Under the pieces are notes generated by a model that was given only the letters and a program-made list of their open reading frames with translations, was not told where the DNA came from and made no database searches. A stretch of 64,000 nt of DNA from Streptomyces sp. L2. GTDB lineage: Bacteria > Actinomycetota > Actinomycetes > Streptomycetales > Streptomycetaceae. Within the stretch, counting starts at the first letter, position 1; every line of letters begins with the position of its first letter. Location: positions 7,688,001 through 7,752,000 of the forward strand of contig NZ_QBDT01000001.1 of assembly GCF_004124325.1 (NCBI RefSeq), given 5' to 3'. Positions 57,701-64,000 of the stretch are shown piece by piece. A program made the translations under genes and the position numbers.

Positions 57701-57945
57701 CGCTTCACTCCGAGGGTGATCAGATGGTCGGCCAACTCACATACCCGCTCGTGCAGTTCCCGGTAGGTCGCCCGCTCTGCGCCCTGGCAGACGGCGACCG
57801 CTTCCGGGCGGGCCGCAGCCTGCTCGGCAAACAGGCCTGGGACATTCGCGTTGCGAGGGTAGGCGGTAGTCGTGTCGTTCCACTGACGGACCCGGGTGTG
57901 GTGGCCGTTTTCGGGCAGGCCGAAGTTGTCCAGTGCGCTTGCCAT
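54799..57945 (-). CDS. NRPS with adenylation, carrier and thioester reductase domains (A-T-R)
   Basis: 1048 residues. Adenylation domain about 30-520: FTSGSTGVPKG, FDVSCFEYFG (Asp that binds the substrate amino group), NGYGPTENSS, YKTGDLARW, VKVRGYRIELDEIE, LTRSGKIDRDRL. Carrier about 550-620 with FFELGGHSLQ (phosphopantetheine Ser). Thioester reductase about 660-1040: LSGATGFLGTYLLDSL (NADPH loop), GYPETKWVAERL (Tyr-Lys pair) and LDFVPVDYTAQAI. There is no condensation domain, the order known from alpha-aminoadipate reductase Lys2. It should load one amino acid and release it reductively as aldehyde or alcohol. The start is ATG with GAGGAAG upstream. It lies between the TenA-like gene and the flavoenzyme gene in one operon. 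Confidence 0.92.
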   Translation of the reverse strand: MASALDNFGLPENGHHTRVRQWNDTTTAYPRNANVPGLFAEQAAARPEAVAVCQGAERATYRELHERVCELADHLITLGVKRGDVVGVLLERSIACVTAALAVMQAGAAYLPLDPHYPQHHVLQLLKDASVTVVVTSSNHRALVNGHAQAVDVHARISRTGVSDRVVVGPEDPAYVIFTSGSTGVPKGVVVPHRGPIRLVCQGDERLRLSAQDVLLATTSPTFDVSCFEYFGALLNGARLVLAQVDTLLAADALEEVLRTEQVSVMWLSAGLFHQMAKVCPQMFASLRCLIAGGDALSAEAVRRILAHGRPGAFLNGYGPTENSSLSTVHAITDLADAETVPIGTPVANSTAYVVREDGTVADVGEVGELWVGGDGVALGYLGDEELTAARFVPDRLGPQSAGGGGRLYKTGDLARWGDDGVLEFLGRRDRQVKVRGYRIELDEIEVHLSAHDQVREAAVIAPRGGDNDRLLAWVSPQSGTGAAQLPWKLREFLRDRLPVFMVPSPILVRDRMPLTRSGKIDRDRLTRDAEQLPTSLTNPAVSGQAPATETERAVADLWGDILGLREHIDRDTDFFELGGHSLQATRLAALCRSRFDLAPHHSRYLIRTLLSSPTVRTFAARIQEMLSAADRDTAEQPVDFEAASRLEPGLSFPTAPAQPPERRRVVLSGATGFLGTYLLDSLVRDNVATHVHCLVRADSEREGQQRLAARMRRYGLDFNQVRERVTVVPADLAVPRFGLSRSTFTALGEATDTLLHAGSRVNFAYPYAALEAINVGGTRTMLDLARTGEPKTFHYVSSIAVIAGFGIAGVRDVDEDTPLRFGDRISLGYPETKWVAERLVTQAAQQGLAVAIHRPYEITGTIRGGIWNTDTMMCALFRSIAETGLAPDIPLPLDFVPVDYTAQAITHILAHRPAQGLVHHITNAHDARLSLLVERLQARGYAVNTVPYDEWVTYMADLTAHDPSQPMAPFMPMFIEPARQASISVKEMYFAGTFPRFSRDNFEAGIADSGLSCPPVDADMLDTYLDYFVGSGFLAPPAPTNPAHVPV

Positions 57946-57988
57946 GAGGAGCTTCCTCTCGCGGACTCGAAGGAGGTGCAGCGCGGCT

Positions 57989-58663
57989 TTAGCGCGCCGC
58001 GGGGGCAGCCGGCTTCAGGGATGCGGCCCAGAACCCGGCCAGCACAGGTTCGACCTGGGCGACCGCCTGCCCGATCACGGCTGGCTCTTCACCGCGGGCC
58101 AGCCCGTAGGCAGCCACCTCCCGTGCCTCCGCGACGAACCGCTCCGGGGGCGTACCGAACAGGTCGAAGTACTCCACAACAGGCCCCGGCAACCTGGGCT
58201 CCAGTCGCCGCATCGGCTCGGCCAGGGCCTCGCACACCCCACACCACAGCAGCAGGTCCGCACGGATCGCACAGGCCGCCTCCGCAGGACCCGCCCGCAT
58301 CGCCAGCCACGCCATGAACGATCCGAACACGCGCATCCCAGCCGGCGGATGCCCCTCACGCAGCGCCTGCTCACTGAGACCGAGCGCCGCCCCGCAGGCG
58401 AGCAAAGGTCCCTCACAATCCAGCACCAAGCGGGCCAGATCAAGGAAATAACCCGCTACGGGTTGGTGAGGCGAGCGCGCGGCCAGCGTCGCGAAGGCCG
58501 CCACTTCGGCTGCATGCGCGTGAAACTCGCCCAACGCCACTCGCGCGATCTCCTCCGCCCCCGCCTCACCCGCGACGAGCGCCTCCACCAGGGGGTTGGT
58601 ACGTACGTGGGCTTTCGTCGCCGGAGTTGTCTCCTTGAACAGGAGATCGACGTCATATGCCAT
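57989..58663 (-). CDS. TenA/heme-oxygenase-fold protein
   Basis: 224 residues, all-helical, with AGGGAGG before ATG. ALGEFHAHAAEVAAF and RADLLLWCGVCEAL are the most distinctive parts. The same blocks (AAELHAQPSEIAAF and RTDLMLWCAVCAEL) occur in the C-terminal domain of the large protein at 62061-64000, so the family belongs to these NRPS cassettes. The fold is that of TenA, PqqC and the di-iron HO-like oxygenases. The conserved LWCxVC cysteines recall the TenA nucleophile, while a complete di-iron ligand set is not evident. Its ORF is the first of the leftward operon, 43 bases before the NRPS gene. Function inferred only as a partner enzyme. Confidence 0.65.
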   Translation of the reverse strand: MAYDVDLLFKETTPATKAHVRTNPLVEALVAGEAGAEEIARVALGEFHAHAAEVAAFATLAARSPHQPVAGYFLDLARLVLDCEGPLLACGAALGLSEQALREGHPPAGMRVFGSFMAWLAMRAGPAEAACAIRADLLLWCGVCEALAEPMRRLEPRLPGPVVEYFDLFGTPPERFVAEAREVAAYGLARGEEPAVIGQAVAQVEPVLAGFWAASLKPAAPAAR

Positions 58664-58989
58664 GAGTAGAGCCTCCCTTGCAGCACGCCACGGCCAAGGA
58701 GGGGAGGGCCTGAACTCGGCTGTTCACCAGCTGGATCCGTCCGCGCACGTGGCTCGCACTTGCCCGCCGCCTGCTCGGCGACTCACCCGCCTGGGTCAAT
58801 GAACCAGCGCACGGCCCCCTGCGGTAACCCTTCATGCAGCACTGGCCGCGTGTACTTATGGCAAGTTTGTGAATTAGTGAGAGCGTGCGCCCGGGAGAGC
58901 ACTCCTCGGCGAGCTCGGGCTGCCGCTCCGAAGCCGACGGCGCTCTGTGATGGTTGCCGGGGCATCGACCACGGCCGGCGCCGAGCGCT
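58664..58989. other. Promoter region of the TenA-NRPS operon
   Basis: 326 bases upstream of the TenA-like gene without an intact gene. It must hold the operon promoter. No operator motif was recognised. Confidence 0.4.
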
Positions 58990-59466
58990 CCGCACTCTTA
59001 TTGAATCTCATTGCCTTTGTCCGCCGCAGCCACCAGCCCCTGGGCACCGGACATCTCAGCATCGCGCAACTTCTCCAGGTGTTCTGGTACCCCTCTGACG
59101 TGCACGGCCCGGCCGGTTGCGGCATGCTGCTCGACCTGCGCTGGCGCCGGTTGCGTCACGTCGCCGAGATGATGACTGCGCCACCGCAACCGCAAGTCGT
59201 CGGGTCCGAGGGGCATGTCCCCGAGCCATGCGTCCTGCATCCGGAACAGGGGGCCAGCCACCCGTTCGCCGGCCTCCCGGAGGACCTCTGGGCCCGGATC
59301 GACGCCTGGGAAGAGGAGTTTGAGGAGGCCGAGCAGTCGACGGACCGAGATGGCACAAGGTGGGTGGGCTACCAGTACGACCTATCCATCCCCCCGGGCT
59401 GGCGCGTCGGCGGTTTCGCCTCCTGGCATGCTACCGACCTGCACCCCATGAACTGTCCACAGAGCC
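58990..59466 (+). pseudogene. Truncated DUF1963 (YwqG)-like gene
   Basis: One open frame carries LLQVFWYPSDVHGPAGCGM, LRWRRLRHVAEM, HPFAGLPEDLWARIDAWEEE and YQYDLSIPPGWRVGGFASWH. This fits the second half of the DUF1963/YwqG-like proteins common in streptomycetes, which are cytosolic and of unknown role. The N-terminal half is missing, and after WHATDLHPMNC the frame runs into unrelated sequence where the terminal zinc- or glycine-rich part should be. No ribosome site is visible. It is a broken relic between the two NRPS cassettes. Confidence 0.6.
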
Positions 59467-60753
59467 CAGCCACCCGCACCGCTGGAGTATCCAGTAGACC
59501 CCTCGGCAGCGGGCTCCGGTTCTCGGGTCGCAGGCAGGACGGCGCTGCTCGTCGAAGTGGTGCTTGGTTGTGGCATGCGCCGGTCAGGCGGGCTGGGTGG
59601 GGGGACGACCAGTTCAGCGACATCCCTTGGTGGCCTCGTGCTCGTGCACCAGTGAGACGCCGACGTCCGATCGTAGCGGAGTGTCATCGACTGGGCGTCC
59701 CCCAGGCCGTTGACTGCGTGTGAACAGATCTCCCTCGGTCTACTCTGCTTCCGTAAGGAGGGCGTTGGGACTTTCGTTCTCGCTGTGGCGTAACACGTGC
59801 GGCCCCATCCGTCCCGCCGGTCGCACAACCCGATCGGCGCACATCCCCCGCCGAGTACTGCCCATCCCGATAACAGATACGCGATTGTCCCCTTGTGCGC
59901 CGTCTATGAACAGGGCGAGAGTGCGCCACAGTCGGCAACGGAGTTGCCGGGTGCACGCGGAGTGGACCGGTAGTCGCAGGCCCGGTCCTGCACGTCACGC
60001 GAATCCCTCAAGAGCAAGCGCGCAGTTTTCGCATATTCCTCTGGCATTGTTTGTTCGTTCGCCATCGGTGTCGGTCTTCTTGATCCGGGTCTGGATCGTA
60101 TGGATGGCCTGCTGAACTGCTCCTGGCGGAGGCGGGGGGTCGCTGACTGGACCATCGTCGGTGGCCTTGGCGGGAGTGTCGCGCAGTCCATGGATGCCGG
60201 GAGAAGCCGTACTCACGTCAGGGTCGCATGCGCATTACTCCCAGCGAGTGAGTCATCGGGCGAGTCGTTAATTCGACCACCTGATGTATATCCACAATTC
60301 TGGCATGGATGATCCTTTAGCTTTGGAGCTCCCTGTCCTTTCCGCTGCGTGGGGGAGCGAAAAACCATCGACGGAAGTCGCGGAAGACGACAAGGAGCAG
60401 AGACAGTGCGGAGATTCGGTCTCGGCTTTCTTGAGGCAGCGGATTCTCGCCGAGCGTGTGCGGGAGCGTTCCGGCTGACGGAACCGGCCCCCTTCTCATT
60501 CATCCGCGGTTCTTCAGGGAGAGTTCGGCGGTCACCCATAGGAGCTATGGGCGCCGCCGGACTCGCTGTTCGGTGAACTCCCCTTGGCGGGGCACGGGAA
60601 GAGGCCGCCGCCGCGGCGGCCGCGATGGATCCGTGCCCGCCGTGATCGGTGACATGCCGCGGGCGGATTGGACGCGCCGCGCAAGTGGCGTCACACGGTG
60701 ACACGGATCTCCTGCCGCCCGCTGGAAAAGCACGAGGTGGGCGAGGTCGTCCG
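59467..60753. other. 1.3 kb without a supported gene
   Basis: The space between the DUF1963-like relic and the second flavoenzyme gene has only shadow-type frames, partly AT-richer around 60230-60330. I found neither a transposase motif nor a tRNA. It separates the two related NRPS cassettes. Confidence 0.45.
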
Positions 60754-60775
60754 GGCGGCGGCTGGCGTCGCCGCC
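60754..60775 (-). terminator. Hairpin directly after the second flavoenzyme gene
   Basis: A 7-bp GC stem (GGCGGCG/CGCCGCC) with an 8-nt loop lies 3 bases beyond the stop codon of the leftward gene. It is a plausible terminator for the second cassette. Confidence 0.45.
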
Positions 60776-60778
60776 TGA

Positions 60779-62041
60779 TTACTGCCCGAGGGCGGCGCGG
60801 CGGGTGCCGGAAGCGCCCAGCGCCGTGACGGCGTCGAGGGCCGACTGGACGGCGCCTTCTTGGCTGTCGGCGTCGTGCATGTAACTGCCGGTGTAGTAGA
60901 CGCCGTGTCGGCCCTGTCGGGTTCGAAGGGTGCGTGCGGCGTGGTGGCCGGGGACCGTGGGGAGGAGCTGGCTGAAGTGTGCGCTGGCGATGATGTCTCT
61001 GGGTGGAGTGCGGTGGGTGATCCAGCTCTTGAAGATGTCGGTGCTGCCCACGGCGCCGAGCCAGGCGGTCATTTCGGCCCAGTGTCCGTCACTGGTAGTG
61101 CAGACGGCGGACCAGTGTGTGCGGTCGCAAGGCATGTGCACGGGGTCGTGGTGGAGGGCGACCGTGGTGGGAACGTAGGTGAAGTCCGCCAGGGCGGCGG
61201 CCGGTTCGCCCAGTTCCGGGCAGCCGTGCAGCAGGCGGGCGGCCTGGGGGGCCGGCAGGGCCAGGACCACCGCGTCATAGGGTGTCGTGGTTCCGTCGGC
61301 GCCGTGCACGGCGGGTTGTCCCGTAGTGAGGCTGATGTGCCGGATGGCGGTGTTGTACAGGATCCGGCCCTGCAGAGCCCGCGCGAGACGGTGAATGACG
61401 GTGGTGAGGCCGTCTGTGAGGACGTGCCATGTCGGTGCGGTGCCGGCCTGTTCGGGCGGGGTGCGGGTGGCCCAGGCAGCGGCGGCGCGGGCGGGCATGC
61501 GGGCGGCCTGGTCCAGGGTGCAGTCGACGAAGGACGCGCACCAGGCCAGCACGGTGTCCTTCAGGAGCGGTTCGGGCAGCGAGAGGGAGGCGGCGAGATC
61601 GGCCACGGTGGTGGTGTGCGGGCCGTCCTCGCTCTCCAGTTGGGAGGCCGCGGCCAGGAAGGCGCCGAGCGTGTCCCAGGCCGGTCCGGTGACCGGCGTG
61701 CGGTCGGTCTTGGTGTCGGTGGGGGCGTGGGGGGTGACGAGTACCGGTTTGTCCCGGCCGGTGTGCAGGAGCGTGGTGGTCAGGGAGACCTCTGTGGTGT
61801 CGGCGTCGGTGATGTCCAGTGCCCGGCGCAGGGCGGTGTGGTGGGGGTAGGCGGTGGGGGAGAGCATCTGGGCGCCGAGGTCGATGGGGATGGTCGTCCC
61901 TTGGCCGGTGGGAACGCCTACGGTGCGGATGTTGCCGCCCGGTCGGCCCGTGGCCTCGTAGACGGTGACGTCGTGCTCTTCTTCCAGGAGCCAGGCCGCG
62001 GTGAGTCCGGCGATCCCTGCCCCGATGACGGCGATGCGCAT
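60779..62041 (-). CDS. FAD-dependent amine oxidase-like flavoenzyme (copy 2)
   Basis: 420 residues. FAD motif IAVIGAGIAGLTAAWLLEEE and RPGGNIRTVG at the N-terminus, SFVDCTLDQAARMPAR in the middle, and GVYYTGSYMHDADSQEGAV at the C-terminus. It matches the flavoenzyme at 53510-54775 almost block for block (for example both have FKSWITHRTPP and LLPTVPGH), so the two arose by duplication of a cassette. GGAGG lies before ATG, 19 bases after the NRPS stop, which indicates co-translation with that gene. Substrate unknown; predicted to oxidise the product released by the reductase domain. Confidence 0.87.
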   Translation of the reverse strand: MRIAVIGAGIAGLTAAWLLEEEHDVTVYEATGRPGGNIRTVGVPTGQGTTIPIDLGAQMLSPTAYPHHTALRRALDITDADTTEVSLTTTLLHTGRDKPVLVTPHAPTDTKTDRTPVTGPAWDTLGAFLAAASQLESEDGPHTTTVADLAASLSLPEPLLKDTVLAWCASFVDCTLDQAARMPARAAAAWATRTPPEQAGTAPTWHVLTDGLTTVIHRLARALQGRILYNTAIRHISLTTGQPAVHGADGTTTPYDAVVLALPAPQAARLLHGCPELGEPAAALADFTYVPTTVALHHDPVHMPCDRTHWSAVCTTSDGHWAEMTAWLGAVGSTDIFKSWITHRTPPRDIIASAHFSQLLPTVPGHHAARTLRTRQGRHGVYYTGSYMHDADSQEGAVQSALDAVTALGASGTRRAALGQ

Positions 62042-62060
62042 GGGTGTGCCTCCGGTGTGG

Positions 62061-64000
62061 TCAGGACTGGGCGGTCGGGCTCAGCGAGCGCCAGTAGGAC
62101 TGGAGTACGGGGTCGATTCGGTGCGCGGTGTGGGCGATGGTGGTGAGGTCCTCGCCGTCGTCGACGGCGATGGTGATCACCTCGGTGCAGGCCTGGATGA
62201 TCTGGGGCGGGGCCTGCCGGTAGGCCGCGACGTAGGCACGGACAGGTTCGGGTACCGGGGTGTTGCCGCGGCTAAGTGCGGTGTCGAGTTCCGCGCAGAC
62301 CGCGCACCACAGCATGAGATCGGTGCGCAGGGCCGCTGCAGCCGCGCCGATCGGGGCCTGCAGGCCCAGCCACGAGATGAACTCCGCGAAGGTTTCCGCT
62401 CCTTCGGGCGGGCAGGGGCGGTCGGGGCCTTCCGCGGGGATGTCGAGTGCGGCGGCCGCGGCGTGCAGGGAGGACCGGGCGGCGGTGATCGCCTCGGCCA
62501 CGCCGCTGAACAGCTGTCGGGCGGTGTCGTTCCGGCTGCGTTGTGCCAGGTGGGTGAAGGCGGCGATTTCCGAGGGCTGGGCGTGGAGTTCCGCGGCGAT
62601 CAGACGGCGCAGGTGCCCGATGCCGAGGGTGCCTGCCATCGCCTCCTTGTAGAGCGCGTTGTCGCGTACGTGCGCGGCCATGTCGGGCTGGAGTTGCTGG
62701 ATGGCGTGGCGGATGTGCTCGGCTGGGTCTTGCACGGCGTGGTCCTCCTGGGGTGCGGGGATGAGCGCGGCCCGGTCCGGTGAGGAGGGGGGCGGCGTCA
62801 GGAAGCCGGATTCGACGAAGTACCGCAGGTACAGGTCGATGAGGGTGGCGTCCACCGACGGCAGGTCCAGGCCGGCGCCCTGGGTGGCGCGCTCAAGATT
62901 GGTCCGGGAGAACTGGGGGAAGATCTCCGCGAAGTACATCTCCTTGACGGTGATGGCGGTGTCTGCCGCGCCCTCGTTGAACATGGGCATGAAGGCGGTC
63001 ATGGGGTGATGCGGGTCTTCGCGGGTGAGTTCGGTGACCATGTCGACCCATTCCCCGTAGGGGATCTTCTTGACCCGGTAGCCCATGTGGCGAAGCCGGT
63101 CCACGAGCAGGGACAGCCGTCCGTCGTGGGGGTTAGTCAGGTTGTACACCCGCCCGTCGGGCCGCTGGGTGTGCAGGATGTGGACGATGGCCTCGGCGGT
63201 GTAGTCGACGGGGACGAAGTCCAGCGGCAGTTCGACATCCGGTGCCAGTCCGGTCTCCGCGATGGTGCGGAACCACGCGCACATGAGGGTGTCGGTGTTC
63301 CAGATGCCGCGGTCCCGGGTGCCGCTGATCTCGTACGGCCGGTAGATGGAGACCGGCAGGCCGCGTGCGGCGGCCTCGCTCACCAGGCGCTCGGCGACCC
63401 ATTTGCTCTCCGCGTAGCCCAGTGAGATCCGTTCGGCGTGGGCCAGGGGCTGGTCCTCCATCACGTAGCGGACGTCGGCGGTGCCGAATCCGACCAGCGT
63501 GATGATGGTGGAGACATGGTGGAACGGCTTGCGGCGGTGCGTGGTGGCGAGGTCGAGGAGCGTGAGGACGCCGTCGACGTTGGTGCGCTTCATGGAGCTG
63601 TACGGATAGGCGAAGTTGATCAGCGACCCCGAGTGCACGATCGCGTCCACCGACCTCGCGATGTCGTCGAAGGCTTCGTCGCTGAGGCCCAGGCGGGGGC
63701 GGGAGATGTCGCCGGGAACCGGGATGACGTGGTCCTTGACCGCGTCGTAGTCGAGTCCGTAGCGCCGCATCCGGCCGGCGAGCCGGCGCCGGGCCGCGTC
63801 GGCGTCGGACGCGCGGACCAGGCACCACACCTCGCGGACCCCGGACTTGACCAGCTGGTCCAGCAGGAAGCCGCCCTGGAAGCCGGTGGCGCCGGTGAGC
63901 AGTACGCGATGCGGGTCGCACACGTCCGCCACCAGCGGTGCGTCGAAGCGCAGGGTGCCTGGCAGCTGTGCTTCGCGGGCGAAGTCGACGGCCGGTTCCG
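62061..64000 (-). CDS. NRPS-type protein: thioester reductase domain fused to a C-terminal TenA-like domain (5' part outside window)
   Basis: The frame is open to the right edge, so only about 645 C-terminal residues are seen. The reductase domain has LLTGATGFQGGFLLDQL, GYAESKWVAERLV (Tyr-Lys) and LDFVPVDYTAEAIVHIL, and matches the reductase of the NRPS at 54799-57945 throughout. The preceding linker (EPAVDFAREAQ) also matches that protein (EQPVDFEAASR), so adenylation and carrier domains are expected upstream. Residues about 420-645 form a TenA/heme-oxygenase-fold domain homologous to the separate protein at 57989-58663. The fusion shows that these two activities work on the same intermediate. 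Confidence 0.85.
   Translation of the reverse strand, partial: EPAVDFAREAQLPGTLRFDAPLVADVCDPHRVLLTGATGFQGGFLLDQLVKSGVREVWCLVRASDADAARRRLAGRMRRYGLDYDAVKDHVIPVPGDISRPRLGLSDEAFDDIARSVDAIVHSGSLINFAYPYSSMKRTNVDGVLTLLDLATTHRRKPFHHVSTIITLVGFGTADVRYVMEDQPLAHAERISLGYAESKWVAERLVSEAAARGLPVSIYRPYEISGTRDRGIWNTDTLMCAWFRTIAETGLAPDVELPLDFVPVDYTAEAIVHILHTQRPDGRVYNLTNPHDGRLSLLVDRLRHMGYRVKKIPYGEWVDMVTELTREDPHHPMTAFMPMFNEGAADTAITVKEMYFAEIFPQFSRTNLERATQGAGLDLPSVDATLIDLYLRYFVESGFLTPPPSSPDRAALIPAPQEDHAVQDPAEHIRHAIQQLQPDMAAHVRDNALYKEAMAGTLGIGHLRRLIAAELHAQPSEIAAFTHLAQRSRNDTARQLFSGVAEAITAARSSLHAAAAALDIPAEGPDRPCPPEGAETFAEFISWLGLQAPIGAAAAALRTDLMLWCAVCAELDTALSRGNTPVPEPVRAYVAAYRQAPPQIIQACTEVITIAVDDGEDLTTIAHTAHRIDPVLQSYWRSLSPTAQS

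Noticed and set aside
1..64000. CRISPR arrays, rRNA genes, phage modules
   Set aside because: No regularly spaced short repeats, no rRNA-like sequence and no phage structural genes were seen on reading both strands.

Overview
The window looks like an accessory region of a Streptomyces (or close relative) chromosome. It is very GC-rich, codons strongly favour G or C at the third position, start codons are ATG, GTG or TTG behind GGAGG-type ribosome sites, many small Sec-exported proteins are present, and one locus matches the SapB/AmfS class III lanthipeptide cluster of streptomycetes. Intact operons alternate with decayed stretches that hold transposase fragments, frameshifted genes and about 1 kb gaps with nothing recognisable. 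Rare in-frame TTA codons, the bldA-dependent leucine codon of Streptomyces, recur in exported proteins and in a regulator.

Layout. 1-7.4 kb: end of a GH43 xylosidase/arabinosidase-type gene, a small secreted protein, a TetR regulator with an NmrA-type reductase, an IS5-family transposase fragment, a secreted GH43_24-type galactanase with a ricin-type lectin domain, and a secreted phospholipase D. 7.5-13.2 kb: decayed DNA with a broken Sua5/YrdC gene and four small exported proteins. 13.3-20.2 kb: a large beta-helix/discoidin exoprotein, a DUF5722 glycosidase-like exoprotein, a broken M20 peptidase and two small secreted proteins, one of them broken. 20.9-25.5 kb: a three-gene, ATGA-coupled operon encoding an isopropylmalate synthase-like enzyme, a thiamine-diphosphate enzyme and a ketosynthase III-like protein that has lost the catalytic cysteine. 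27.1-34.2 kb: a complete class III lanthipeptide locus (LanKC synthetase, 39-residue precursor, two ABC half-transporters, convergent RamR/AmfR-like regulator). 34.2-41.5 kb: more decay, with a secreted protein, a bulb-type lectin, a large Ig-like exoprotein and a broken zinc-ribbon repeat gene. 41.5-50.9 kb: a tightly coupled NRPS-independent siderophore operon whose gene order is that of vibrioferrin pvsABCDE, followed by an SbnG-like aldolase and a methylcitrate/citrate synthase. 52.2-64 kb: two related cassettes built around NRPS-like proteins ending in a thioester reductase (A-T-R visible in one), each paired with an amine-oxidase-like flavoenzyme and a TenA/heme-oxygenase-like domain (a separate gene in one, fused in the other). 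One cassette also has an aminotransferase. The second cassette runs off the right end.

How the parts work together. The lanthipeptide locus is predicted to make and export a SapB-like surfactant peptide. The siderophore operon carries its own citrate supply, assembly enzymes and exporter. The right-end cassettes are predicted to activate an amino acid, release it reductively as an aldehyde or alcohol, and then oxidise or aminate it. I do not recognise the product. The two least familiar systems are this duplicated NRPS-reductase/flavoenzyme/TenA-like locus and the operon with the cysteine-less ketosynthase. Functions are read from sequence motifs only; no database search was possible.
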